Positions 54,888 to 63,489 of a stretch of DNA of 64,000 bases are shown piece by piece. Source of the DNA: Acinetobacter rudis. Lineage in GTDB: Bacteria > Pseudomonadota > Gammaproteobacteria > Pseudomonadales > Moraxellaceae. How positions within the stretch are numbered: the first letter of the stretch is position 1; each line of letters opens with the position of its first letter. Location: NCBI RefSeq assembly GCF_000829675.1, contig NZ_BBRX01000020.1:1-64000 (forward strand), in the 5' to 3' direction. The notes under the pieces were generated by a model, which made no database searches, was not told the origin of the DNA, and was given only the letters and a program-made list of their open reading frames with translations. The position numbers and the translations under genes are program-made.

Positions 54888-57788
54888 GTGGAAAATAAAT
54901 TGAATAATGTGAATGAGTTAAATACAAATTTTTTTAATTATGATTCTTGGAATTCTGAAGTTATATATGTGAATTTTAAGGATATTATAAATTCTAATTC
55001 TAGATTTGATGATGGTTTATATGTATGTGATTTAGGTAATATTAATCTTCATATTCTCATGAAGGGATTTAATAGATTAAATTTACTAGATTCTGAACAA
55101 GATTGTTTAGTTGTTTTTAGTGGTGCTTTAAGTAATAGAGGTCGACCTCCTTTTTTTTCAGGTATTTCATTAGCTGAAGAGTTAAATATCCCGTTAATAA
55201 CTATTTCAGACCCATCACTTTATTTCTCAGATGATATAATGTTGTCATGGTATGCGGGAAATAAAAAAGAGCCTGATTTACCGATTAAAATATCTAAAAT
55301 ATTAGACTCTATATTTTTAAACAATAAATTGAAACCAATATTAATTGGTGGTTCAGGTGGTGGTTTTGCAGCGTTAATTCAGACTTCATTGATTAAAACT
55401 TCTTTAAAAACAATAATTTGGAATCCACAAACAAATATTAAGAAATATCATTCAAAACATGTGTTGAAATATTTATTTGATTGTTTTGATTCTGATTATT
55501 CTTATAATAATTTTTCAGAATTTGAATTTATTAATAAAACTATCGAACTCAATGAATTAATTTTTGAAGTTGATATTAATAAATTTAATAGTAGATCAAA
55601 AGTATTATATCTGCAAAATATTTTCGATGATTTTCACATTGAAAACCATATGTTACCCCTCCTGAAGAGTGGAGAGTGGGTGCAGAATAATAATTCTCTA
55701 ACTAGTAATAATGGGGTTTATATTGAATTTGGCTCATGGGGAGATGGCCATTCTCCAGTTAAAAAGGATATATTAATAAAAATTATTCTTAGTCTAATTA
55801 ATGGGGGTAATATTGAAGAGCCACGACTAACCTTGATTAATGATTTTAGTTGCTTGAGAAAATTTACAATTAATCAAGGAGTTTCTCCTATTGCATTATC
55901 ATATGAGTTTTTTAAAATTAATAGTAAGAAATTTATTAAGATTGTTCCTGATAGTTTAATTAATTTATCACAAATACAATTTGCTATTTATTTTATAAAA
56001 AATAATGAGCGTATAAAGGTTTTATGGTATCAGAAGATTCCATTTTTTGATATGTCTGACATTGATTTTGATACTGTGCATTTGTTTGCACTCGACTTTT
56101 TGGGTAATAAAGTTCAACGAGTTATTTCACTAGATAATATTATTATACAAGAGACTGAAATTAATTCAGAAGACTTTTATAATTCAAAGTTATCTGTTGG
56201 TGCTAATATCATAGAAAATAATGTATGGTTTGCTCCTAAATTTGGCTGCGTAACTCTTGGCCCGAGATTTGGTGTGGATTGGGAAATTAATCCATTTAAT
56301 AATAGAAGCTGGGTTTGGTTATTACAACAATGGTATTTTGTAAAGGATATATTAAGTTATTATTTCGAATGTAATAATAAAGAGATTCTTATTTTTATTA
56401 AGTCTATTGTTGAAAGTTGGTGGTATACACATAAAAACACCCCTTATACAAATAATATGGTATGGCATGATCATGGTTCGGCTTTAAGATTAAGACGTAT
56501 TATTGAAATTAAAAAAATATTATTTGAAAATAATTTTTTATTAGAAAAAGATATTATTTTTTTTGATATGCTAATAGAAAAGCATATTGATTTTTTGGCA
56601 GAAGATAAGTTTTATTCTAAAGGAACTAATCATGGTTTAGATCAAACAATTACTTTGATAATAGCAATATGTGAGAATAATGATAAAACTTATTTCGATA
56701 GATTAATTGAGGTTTGTAGATCTAGGTTAAAATACGAAGTTTCAAAAATGTTTGATTCGGATGGTGGTCACTTTGAAAATAGTACTCATTATCAAGGGCT
56801 TGGTATTAATCAGCTCAATATGATAAATAATCTTTTATTTAAAAATAAAGATATTCTATTATCTGAGTTAATAGTTGATCATGATTTAATAAATAATTCT
56901 TTATATGCTTTTTCATTTATGATATCTCCTTTGGGTGAATATATACCTTTTGGTGATACTGAATGTATTCAACCAAAAAACATTTTACCAAAAAGTGCCA
57001 AACCTAATGGTCTTAAATATTTAAAATTTTCTACTAGCTTAGGAGTCGAGGGTGAGCCTCCTCTTGAAAAATCATTAGTTCTACCAAAGTCTGGGTGGGC
57101 ATTTTATCGTGACAAGTGGGATGGCATTGATGATTTTCATATTTCAATGAAATGTGGTTTTAATAGTAATTATCATCGTCAAGATGATGATACCTCATTT
57201 GTCTTGTATTATATGGGAGAAGAATGGTTCTTGGATTCAGGTTTGTATAATTATCAGGAAGATGATTTATTTAGAAGATATGTAAGGTCACATTATGCTC
57301 ATAATATGAGTTTTCCGGTTGATGTTGTTCCTATCCGTGATATTAATAAATATGGAGAATTTAAAAGACCTGAGTTAACAAAACTTAATAGTAAAATATT
57401 TTCTGTTTCTATGAGTACAACTATTTTTAAAGATTATATTTCTACTCGAAATATAACCATAAATGAGGGAAATTCTTTTACGGTTAGTGATTATGTGGTA
57501 TCTGATATTTATAGAAGTAGTCAGTTGTTTAAAACTATTTTTATAATTTCTGCTGATAAGAAAATAGTTATATTTAAAGATTATGTTGATATTATAGGGG
57601 TTAATGCACATCTTAGAATGTTTGTTAATGTAAAGCATAAAACTAAAATTTTTTATGATGCTGTTGTTAATGAGTGTAATATTTCAAAGGTTTTTAATAA
57701 AAAGCTTAAAGCATTTAGCTTGGAGTTAACATTTGAATCTGAAGAGTTGAGTGTTGATTATGATTTTGTTTGGATAGACAAAGATTAG
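54888..57788 (+). CDS. Alpha/beta-hydrolase-like domain fused to heparinase II/III-like lyase
   Basis: 966 residues. Residues about 50-310 resemble an alpha/beta hydrolase, with the nucleophile-elbow pattern GGSGGG (154-159, Ser156). The C-terminal part (about 440-960) is a heparinase II/III-type protein: an alpha-helical toroid with GTNHGLDQT near 579, ENSTHYQGLG, then the beta part with YHRQDDDTSF near 762 and RSHYAHNMSF. Such lyases cut uronic-acid polysaccharides. No signal peptide is present, so it should be cytoplasmic unless exported unusually. It starts with a GTG immediately after the previous stop. It is among the most AT-rich genes in the window (12 G/C in 60 bases from 55441). Confidence 0.78.
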   Translation: MENKLNNVNELNTNFFNYDSWNSEVIYVNFKDIINSNSRFDDGLYVCDLGNINLHILMKGFNRLNLLDSEQDCLVVFSGALSNRGRPPFFSGISLAEELNIPLITISDPSLYFSDDIMLSWYAGNKKEPDLPIKISKILDSIFLNNKLKPILIGGSGGGFAALIQTSLIKTSLKTIIWNPQTNIKKYHSKHVLKYLFDCFDSDYSYNNFSEFEFINKTIELNELIFEVDINKFNSRSKVLYLQNIFDDFHIENHMLPLLKSGEWVQNNNSLTSNNGVYIEFGSWGDGHSPVKKDILIKIILSLINGGNIEEPRLTLINDFSCLRKFTINQGVSPIALSYEFFKINSKKFIKIVPDSLINLSQIQFAIYFIKNNERIKVLWYQKIPFFDMSDIDFDTVHLFALDFLGNKVQRVISLDNIIIQETEINSEDFYNSKLSVGANIIENNVWFAPKFGCVTLGPRFGVDWEINPFNNRSWVWLLQQWYFVKDILSYYFECNNKEILIFIKSIVESWWYTHKNTPYTNNMVWHDHGSALRLRRIIEIKKILFENNFLLEKDIIFFDMLIEKHIDFLAEDKFYSKGTNHGLDQTITLIIAICENNDKTYFDRLIEVCRSRLKYEVSKMFDSDGGHFENSTHYQGLGINQLNMINNLLFKNKDILLSELIVDHDLINNSLYAFSFMISPLGEYIPFGDTECIQPKNILPKSAKPNGLKYLKFSTSLGVEGEPPLEKSLVLPKSGWAFYRDKWDGIDDFHISMKCGFNSNYHRQDDDTSFVLYYMGEEWFLDSGLYNYQEDDLFRRYVRSHYAHNMSFPVDVVPIRDINKYGEFKRPELTKLNSKIFSVSMSTTIFKDYISTRNITINEGNSFTVSDYVVSDIYRSSQLFKTIFIISADKKIVIFKDYVDIIGVNAHLRMFVNVKHKTKIFYDAVVNECNISKVFNKKLKAFSLELTFESEELSVDYDFVWIDKD

Positions 57789-57869
57789 ATACTAGTAATA
57801 AATGGATAAGAGAATTGAGTTTTAACCTACTGACTATACTATATCTATTAAAGGGAAATATATTGTTAA

Positions 57870-58853
57870 TCAGATTAATTTAATTTTTCTAAACATATGC
57901 CCAGGAATTTCTGCCCAAAGTGCAGTAAATTCACTGGGCTTTTTATTCTGCATCGCTAATAATTCAAAAAAATGGTTTATCAATAATAGCGTACAAGGGC
58001 TTTGTTCGATTGTATGCGCTGTTAAAGCACTAAACTTCTGATGAAATATATTTTGGTTTTGTAGACGTAATTGATAGTAATTTTCTTGTTTGTTCTTACT
58101 ATGGTAAAGATGCACAAAATATATAGGTTGTAATAGCTGTTCGAGTTGGGCTTTACTGAGTAGAGCACGAAAACCAGTGGCCATCATCGGAGCCATATAG
58201 GGCTCATCAATTAAGATTTGCTCCGTATATTCAATCAACTCTTTGTGTTTAAAGAGTCTGAGCATAAAGTCAAAATCTTCATAACCGTGACCTTTATAGC
58301 TTTCATCGAAGCCTTGTATAGCGTGTACAGACTTTAGATCACAAATAATGATGGATGATGGAAAGGCAAGGTGTAAGATCCACTCTCGTTTGAATTGATA
58401 ATAATATTGTCTAAATACCGATACAGGATGTTTAGAAAGTTGTCGGTTACCTTTAGCACTCAAGTATAAACACGGATACATACAAATTTGTTTAGGGCTT
58501 TGTCTTACTGCCGTTAAGGCTTGCTGTATTTGCTCCACATCTGCAACGATATCGACATCTAAAAAAAGCACATAAGGTGTTGTGACTTGTGCCAGTGCTA
58601 TATTACGCAATTTAGACAGTTGATTTTGACTGTTAGGACTAGTGATTATGCTCACACCAGTTAAATGTTGGAGCTTGCTTTTAAGTTTACTGACCCATGC
58701 TTCAGGTGTCGCTGCACAGCCGAAGATGATGTGCAATCCTGTAGGTGCTAAGCTCTTTGCTATATCTATAGCACGTTGAAAAATGTCTTTGCTGCGTCGG
58801 CTGAAGTCTAGTGGGACGACAATACTAAGATCGCTGAGTGGGCTACCGATCAA
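57870..58853 (-). CDS. Family 2-type (GT-A) glycosyltransferase
   Basis: 327 residues. An N-terminal GT-A domain includes the metal-binding FLDVDIV (about residues 96-102) and the later acceptor-side motif GHGYEDFDFMLR (about 188-199), as in chondroitin-polymerase-like and GalNAc-transferase-like enzymes. It is the second gene of a two-gene minus-strand unit, 11 bp after the CgeB-like gene. Composition is closer to the genome average than that of the neighbouring plus-strand genes. It probably adds one sugar of the capsule repeat; donor and acceptor are unknown. Confidence 0.75.
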   Translation of the reverse strand: MIGSPLSDLSIVVPLDFSRRSKDIFQRAIDIAKSLAPTGLHIIFGCAATPEAWVSKLKSKLQHLTGVSIITSPNSQNQLSKLRNIALAQVTTPYVLFLDVDIVADVEQIQQALTAVRQSPKQICMYPCLYLSAKGNRQLSKHPVSVFRQYYYQFKREWILHLAFPSSIIICDLKSVHAIQGFDESYKGHGYEDFDFMLRLFKHKELIEYTEQILIDEPYMAPMMATGFRALLSKAQLEQLLQPIYFVHLYHSKNKQENYYQLRLQNQNIFHQKFSALTAHTIEQSPCTLLLINHFFELLAMQNKKPSEFTALWAEIPGHMFRKIKLI

Positions 58854-58864
58854 TCTAAGATATC

Positions 58865-59932
58865 CTAAATGTTGAATAAATAATCTTGCTTGGGCAATTC
58901 GCTATAAGCATGATCTATTTTACAGCTGATTAACAGATATTTGAGCCAAGATCTTAAGGTGTAGTGTTGAAAAACATGTTCTCGTGCTGCATTTACTTTT
59001 TCAATTTGTGCTGGACTATAACCATATTGTAATTGTTCAAATAAAGCGGTGGCTTGTTCACTAGTTTCTATAGTTTCACATAGTTCTGGAAATAAATGAT
59101 CAATTGCATTACTTGGATTACTAATCACCAGTCGATTACAGGCCATAATTTCGATCAAGCGTCTTGAAAACATGGTTGGCGAATTGGTGATGGTATTTAC
59201 ATTGATTGATTGTTGATACTCATGATTCAAGCTTGCTGTTTTTCTATAATCGACTGCAGTTTTATAGACAAGCTGATCAAGCTTCGGAAACTGATAGTCT
59301 TTGTTTGTCTTAGCAAGTTTTGCATGCCGATCGACAATGGTTAAGCCAAAGGGTGCAGCGGCTTCAAAACAGAGATCTTGCCACTCACGACGTTCATGAT
59401 GCATGTGTCGTATATAGCTTCCAATAAAAATACTTGAGCGGGTCTGGATTTGCTCGAATGGTGCTGGATAATGAATTTTGGGCTGAAAGGGGAAGGGCAA
59501 CACCGCAATTTTAGAATGCGGGCAGCGTGCTTGATATTGTCCTATCAGATTCATATCTGTAGTAAAAATATAATCAAATAGCTGAGCAGATTGAATAAAT
59601 TGCTCAAAATGAAAAGGATCTTCTTTATTCCAAAAGATCGTTGGAATATTACGATTTTTAGCCCAATTGACTAATTTTACCAGTTGAAGATTGTTCCGTT
59701 CTGGATGCTCCGGATAATTTGCAACTTTGTGTTTCCATTGAGTTTGATTGCCTAGCCAAGTAGATTCGACCAAAAGAAAATCATACTTCTTATAAAATAA
59801 AGGCAGATTTTTAGGATGGGCAAAATCTAGATTCACATATGGCTCGAGCGCCAGAGTCTTTCTGGTAAAGTCATCCAATACACATAGTATGTCAAGTGTA
59901 TATTTTTGCGGAGATGGCGTAAACGGAGGCAT
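58865..59932 (-). CDS. CgeB-like glycosyltransferase, full length
   Basis: 355 residues, a GT-B-type enzyme with CVLDDFTRKTLALEP at the start, the family core PTIFWNKEDPFHFEQF, and the C-terminal donor-binding part SPTMFSRRLIEIMACNRLV followed by an intact tail of about 85 residues. A truncated homologue lies at 37165-37986 in copy A. A related domain also occurs inside the 1173-residue protein at 49379. It is transcribed toward the plus-strand capsule genes, with its GT2 partner downstream. Confidence 0.78.
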   Translation of the reverse strand: MPPFTPSPQKYTLDILCVLDDFTRKTLALEPYVNLDFAHPKNLPLFYKKYDFLLVESTWLGNQTQWKHKVANYPEHPERNNLQLVKLVNWAKNRNIPTIFWNKEDPFHFEQFIQSAQLFDYIFTTDMNLIGQYQARCPHSKIAVLPFPFQPKIHYPAPFEQIQTRSSIFIGSYIRHMHHERREWQDLCFEAAAPFGLTIVDRHAKLAKTNKDYQFPKLDQLVYKTAVDYRKTASLNHEYQQSINVNTITNSPTMFSRRLIEIMACNRLVISNPSNAIDHLFPELCETIETSEQATALFEQLQYGYSPAQIEKVNAAREHVFQHYTLRSWLKYLLISCKIDHAYSELPKQDYLFNI

Positions 59933-60435
59933 AGACGTTGCTTGGCTTTCTCAAAAGTAAACTAAGATTAGTTTTATGTTAATTGCGTCAAATATTGAAC
60001 CGTAAAGCACGTATGCTACGCTTTTCACAGGTAAAAAACCAGTACGAAATGAAAGCAGGTATCGGTTCTTCAATTAAATAAAAAATACACATTGAAAAAT
60101 GTGAGTTTTTTTTAGGGATAATTTTATCTAGATTCTTGGTCTTAGCGATTGAGCCATATAGTTTAGACATAAATTGCAACAGCATGTGTTCAATCTTTGA
60201 CATATATTCATCTAACTTAAATGTCTATGTGCTTGTCAGTTTTTATTTTACTTATTTAATATCCAACCTATAATGTGTCCGCTATAGTAACTATACAGAT
60301 AGTAGTGAGATCGACAAATTTGGATTGTTGGTTATTTTAAGTGGATTATTTTTCCATAACGGTGATTTTTTTAAACATTCTTTTGACATATTTATTCAAG
60401 TCCAGAAGTTTTGAAAATTTCAATTTAGGTATTTC
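59933..60435. other. Divergent spacer between the CgeB-like gene and kpsS
   Basis: 503 bp without a credible gene; the open frame at 59988-60203 on the minus strand has no family features. A perfect -10 TATAAT (60269-60274) is followed by a 13-bp palindrome TATAGTAACTATA (60283-60295), which may be the promoter and operator of kpsS. The -35 (TTTTAC, 60246-60251) is poor. Confidence 0.45.
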
Positions 60436-61677
60436 ATGACACAACATATCAGTGAACTACTGAGTGCTCGACGGGTCTTGTTATTACAAGGTCCGATGGG
60501 GAGTTTCTTTAGTCTTTTAGCCAAGTGGCTTGAAGGGCATCAGATTGATGTGTTAAAAATAAATTTTAACGGCGGTGATCGTTTTTTTTATCCCAATAAG
60601 TCTGGTGTTTTTGACTACACAGGTGGGCTAGAAGATTTTGCAACTTGGTTAAAAAAATTTTTAGAACAACAAAATATTGAAGCTATCGTATGCTTTGGTG
60701 ATTGTCGTAAATATCACCGTATTGCCAAGCAAATTACTGAGCAAAGCTCAATCCAATTTTTTGCCTTTGAAGAAGGTTATATCCGCCCAGACTATATTAC
60801 TTTTGAAAAGGGTGGGGTAAATTCCTTTTCGAGCTTTTCTCAGCAACAATATCCGCAGACTGAAAAGCAGCCATGTATACCCGTACATAATCAGTATGGA
60901 AAAATGGTGTGCAGCGCAATTTTATATTATCTTTTTGGTGCATTATCTCGGGCACATTATCCCCTATATCAACATCACCGTGGTTTGAGTACCCGACAAG
61001 AATTAGCTTATAGTCTGGTGTCGATATGGCGTCGACAAAAAAATGCACTAGTGGAACCACGACGCTTTAAGCGGTTTATTCAAGATTATGACAAACAGTA
61101 TTATATATTCGCCTTACAGGTTCATAATGATTCACAGATACGTGTTCATAGTGATCTTGGCTGCATGGAAAAATATATAGAACAGGTTGTAGAAAATTTT
61201 AGTCAGTATGCAGACCCACAGCAGCATTTAGTCTTTAAACACCACCCAATGGATCGTGGTTATCGTCATTATGGTGCTTTATTACAGGAACTCGCTCAGC
61301 GTTTTGCTGTAACTGGACGTATTCATTATTTTTGTGATATTCATCTGCCAACGTTATTGAAACATAGCTTAGGTATGGTAACAGTAAATAGTACAACTGT
61401 GATTCAGGCGTTGTACCATAAAATTCCAGTTAAAGTACTCGGTAACGCACTTTATAATTTACCTCGTTTGACCAATCAACATCGCTTGGACCAATTCTGG
61501 AAAACTCCGGGTGTCGTTGATCACGAGTATTTCTTGCAATTCCGCCATAACCTTATTGCGTATTCACAGTTAAATGGCTCATTTTATGGCATGTCACCTT
61601 GGATGAAATCTGAATATCCGAAAATCACCACATCTGCGATGAAGTACAAAAACAATCCGAATAAGCTAAAGGTCTAA
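60436..61677 (+). CDS. kpsS: Capsule linker Kdo transferase KpsS
   Basis: 413 residues of the KpsS/LipB type. It shows LLLQGPMGSFFSLLAKWL at the start, the motif GDCRKYHRIAK (about residues 94-104), FAFEEGYIRPDY, and FKHHPMDRGY (about 265-274) with LGMVTVNSTTVIQAL near the end. KpsS adds the first Kdo to lyso-phosphatidylglycerol, and KpsC extends it. It is the last gene of the capsule locus, separated from the rest by two opposite-strand genes, and it is present only once. It converges with the PAS-LuxR gene; the two stop codons are two bases apart and no terminator lies between. Confidence 0.9.
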   Translation: MTQHISELLSARRVLLLQGPMGSFFSLLAKWLEGHQIDVLKINFNGGDRFFYPNKSGVFDYTGGLEDFATWLKKFLEQQNIEAIVCFGDCRKYHRIAKQITEQSSIQFFAFEEGYIRPDYITFEKGGVNSFSSFSQQQYPQTEKQPCIPVHNQYGKMVCSAILYYLFGALSRAHYPLYQHHRGLSTRQELAYSLVSIWRRQKNALVEPRRFKRFIQDYDKQYYIFALQVHNDSQIRVHSDLGCMEKYIEQVVENFSQYADPQQHLVFKHHPMDRGYRHYGALLQELAQRFAVTGRIHYFCDIHLPTLLKHSLGMVTVNSTTVIQALYHKIPVKVLGNALYNLPRLTNQHRLDQFWKTPGVVDHEYFLQFRHNLIAYSQLNGSFYGMSPWMKSEYPKITTSAMKYKNNPNKLKV

Positions 61678-61679
61678 CC

Positions 61680-62315
61680 TTATATAGAGGCAAGTTTGGG
61701 TGTAATAGAGGTGATGATTTTAGAACTCAGTTGGTTCTTATTTCGTACCCCAAGTTTTTTCATTAAGTTTGCTTTATGTACTTCAACGGTTCGATGTGAC
61801 AAGCCGAGTAATTTAGCAATCTCCTTACAGGTCAATCCATTTACGATGTACTGGGTGATTTCAGTTTCACGCTTACTCAGCTGTAATTTAGGCATGAGTT
61901 GGTCTTTACGTTCAAAGTGCCAAACAGCTAGGCGAAAAGGATCTTCTGGCGTGAGCGTATGTCCATGCGTCTGAGTCCAGAAAAGCTGTCCGTTATGGTG
62001 CTGCATAAAACGCTGGTCTGAGTAGCCAAGACCACGCTGTTCTAATAAACCTTGTAGGGCATCATGGCCAATTTTTTCAAAGTCTTCCTGACTGGGAAAG
62101 AGTTTGGCAATCGACTGTTCTAATAACTCTTGTTTACTGTAGCCAAATAATTGTGCAAAGGCTTGGTTCATCGCCATCATGCGTCGTTGGCTGAGTACCA
62201 CGATTGCTGCTGGCGCATGTTCAAAAGCCAGCTGTTGATAATCCATATCCAGTGTTCCTGCTGAAATTTGTCCTTTTATTGAATATAACTGAACTTTACT
62301 GTAAATGTCATCCAT
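61680..62315 (-). CDS. PAS domain-containing LuxR-type transcription regulator
   Basis: 211 residues. An N-terminal PAS domain covers about 25-135 (NQAFAQLFGYSKQELL, typical of the PAS core). A LuxR-type helix-turn-helix covers about 145-205 (LSKRETEITQYIVNGLTCKEIAKLLGLSHRTVEVHKANLMKKL, given here as a whole by position; key residues are Glu-Ile-Ala-Lys and Thr-Val-Glu). There is no receiver domain, so it likely senses a small ligand, redox state or light through PAS. Its target is unknown. It could regulate the neighbouring capsule genes or the divergent Fur-box gene, but there is no direct evidence. Confidence 0.85.
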   Translation of the reverse strand: MDDIYSKVQLYSIKGQISAGTLDMDYQQLAFEHAPAAIVVLSQRRMMAMNQAFAQLFGYSKQELLEQSIAKLFPSQEDFEKIGHDALQGLLEQRGLGYSDQRFMQHHNGQLFWTQTHGHTLTPEDPFRLAVWHFERKDQLMPKLQLSKRETEITQYIVNGLTCKEIAKLLGLSHRTVEVHKANLMKKLGVRNKNQLSSKIITSITPKLASI

Positions 62316-62404
62316 GTTGCATGCTAAAGCAGGTGATCTAATAAGAAGTCGAAAAAAAACAACATGATATTTGTGATGTTAGGGCTAGACCCAGTTAGAT
62401 TTTT

Positions 62405-62423
62405 GATTGATAATCATTTTCAT
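62405..62423. promoter_or_regulatory. Fur box
   Basis: The core TGATAATCATTTTCA (62408-62422) is a 7-1-7 inverted repeat with one mismatch. The half GATAATCATTTTC matches 12 of 13 positions of the right part of the classical 19-bp Fur consensus. It lies 15-30 bases before the start codon of the DUF4198 gene, over the expected promoter. Confidence 0.7.
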
Positions 62424-62437
62424 TTAATCTAGATTGT

Positions 62438-63256
62438 ATGAATATGAAACAGTATCTTGCCTCATTTGCACTGCTTGCGCTTTGCACACAAAGCTTTGCT
62501 CATTCGCCGTATGTTGCACCGAATAGTTATTGGGTTCAAGGCGAACAAACTGCGATTTTATCAGCCTTTGCCGAAGAACCATTTGATGCAGAATTTGCAA
62601 TTTCAGGGTTTGATTTTAGTGTATTAACCCCTAAAGGTCAGCCACAAAAGTTAAGCTTAACGGATGCAAAAGCCTTGAGTGTTGCAACGGTTGAAACCAC
62701 AGTGGATGGGACTTATCAAGTCTTAGGACAGCGTAAGAGTGAACTTAAGTATGCACAGGTTGGTAAACGCTGGCTGAGAGTGATGGATATCAAGTCAACA
62801 GACTTACCCGCGCTCGAACAGCGTAGTTTTGTTTTACCAAGTGAAATTACTGCGAAAAATAAACAGCAGAATGTAGAACGAATCGAAGAAGTCACTAGTT
62901 TCTTCTCCAAAAATAAAACCAGCCCTGTACACGTCTCAACAGATCCAACGCATTTAGTGTTGAACTACGCTACACACCCAAATCAACTCTCTACAAAGAC
63001 CCCATTAACTCTGAATATGAGTTTAAATTCTAAGCCCGTACAAGGTTTAGCTGTGCAAGTAGACAAACAGTTTACTCAAGTTGGACAACAACCAGCACCA
63101 ATCAAACTACAGAGTGATGCCAAAGGTGATGTTAAAGTCATTTTTCCAGCAGCTGGGCAGTATTTGATTACAGTCACCACACCTGAGCAACAAGATCAGC
63201 AGAAACTCGCACCACGAAGCTATCGTAGTATCGTGACTGTATCGGTCAACGATTAA
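62438..63256 (+). CDS. DUF4198-family periplasmic protein, probably iron regulated
   Basis: 272 residues with a signal peptide ending SFAHSPYV. The mature protein starts with the His-Ser-Pro-Tyr stretch typical of DUF4198 proteins and is all-beta, with two domains (about 22-150 and 165-272). A Fur box lies directly upstream, so it should be induced by low iron. DUF4198 proteins are often found next to TonB-dependent receptors and are thought to help with metal or siderophore uptake; no receptor gene follows here. An ATG two codons on (62444) is an alternative start. Confidence 0.8.
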   Translation: MNMKQYLASFALLALCTQSFAHSPYVAPNSYWVQGEQTAILSAFAEEPFDAEFAISGFDFSVLTPKGQPQKLSLTDAKALSVATVETTVDGTYQVLGQRKSELKYAQVGKRWLRVMDIKSTDLPALEQRSFVLPSEITAKNKQQNVERIEEVTSFFSKNKTSPVHVSTDPTHLVLNYATHPNQLSTKTPLTLNMSLNSKPVQGLAVQVDKQFTQVGQQPAPIKLQSDAKGDVKVIFPAAGQYLITVTTPEQQDQQKLAPRSYRSIVTVSVND

Positions 63257-63292
63257 TCGTAGGTCGAGAAATCTCTCTTGTAAGTGGTACTT

Positions 63293-63312
63293 TTCACCTG
63301 TATCCAGGTGAA
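63293..63312. repeat. Perfect 8-bp inverted repeat after the DUF4198 gene
   Basis: TTCACCTG (63293-63300) and CAGGTGAA (63305-63312) form a tight hairpin with a 4-base loop, 37 bases after the stop. There is no T-run, so it is at best a transcript-end stabiliser. Confidence 0.4.
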
Positions 63313-63446
63313 CTGATAAGCTCTAATCCTCTGAGTCATCCAATGAATGTGACTGAAATATTTTCAAATACATACAGATGAATTATGAGGAGCTTTGCTC
63401 TTTGTAACAGATGAGGGCTATAGCCAGTACAAGAGAGGATGATTTC

Positions 63447-63476
63447 ACTCTAGCCACATTCAACTATGGCTAGAGT
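63447..63476. terminator. Hairpin between the DUF4198 gene and the monooxygenase gene
   Basis: ACTCTAGCCA (63447-63456) and TGGCTAGAGT (63467-63476) form a perfect 10-bp stem between converging genes. The flanks are only weakly T-rich, so termination efficiency is doubtful. Confidence 0.5.
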
Positions 63477-63489
63477 TCACTTTAAAAAG

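Noticed and set aside
59988-60203. 71-codon minus-strand open frame upstream of the CgeB-like gene
   Set aside because: No homology recognised, no ribosome binding site, lies in a likely promoter spacer.
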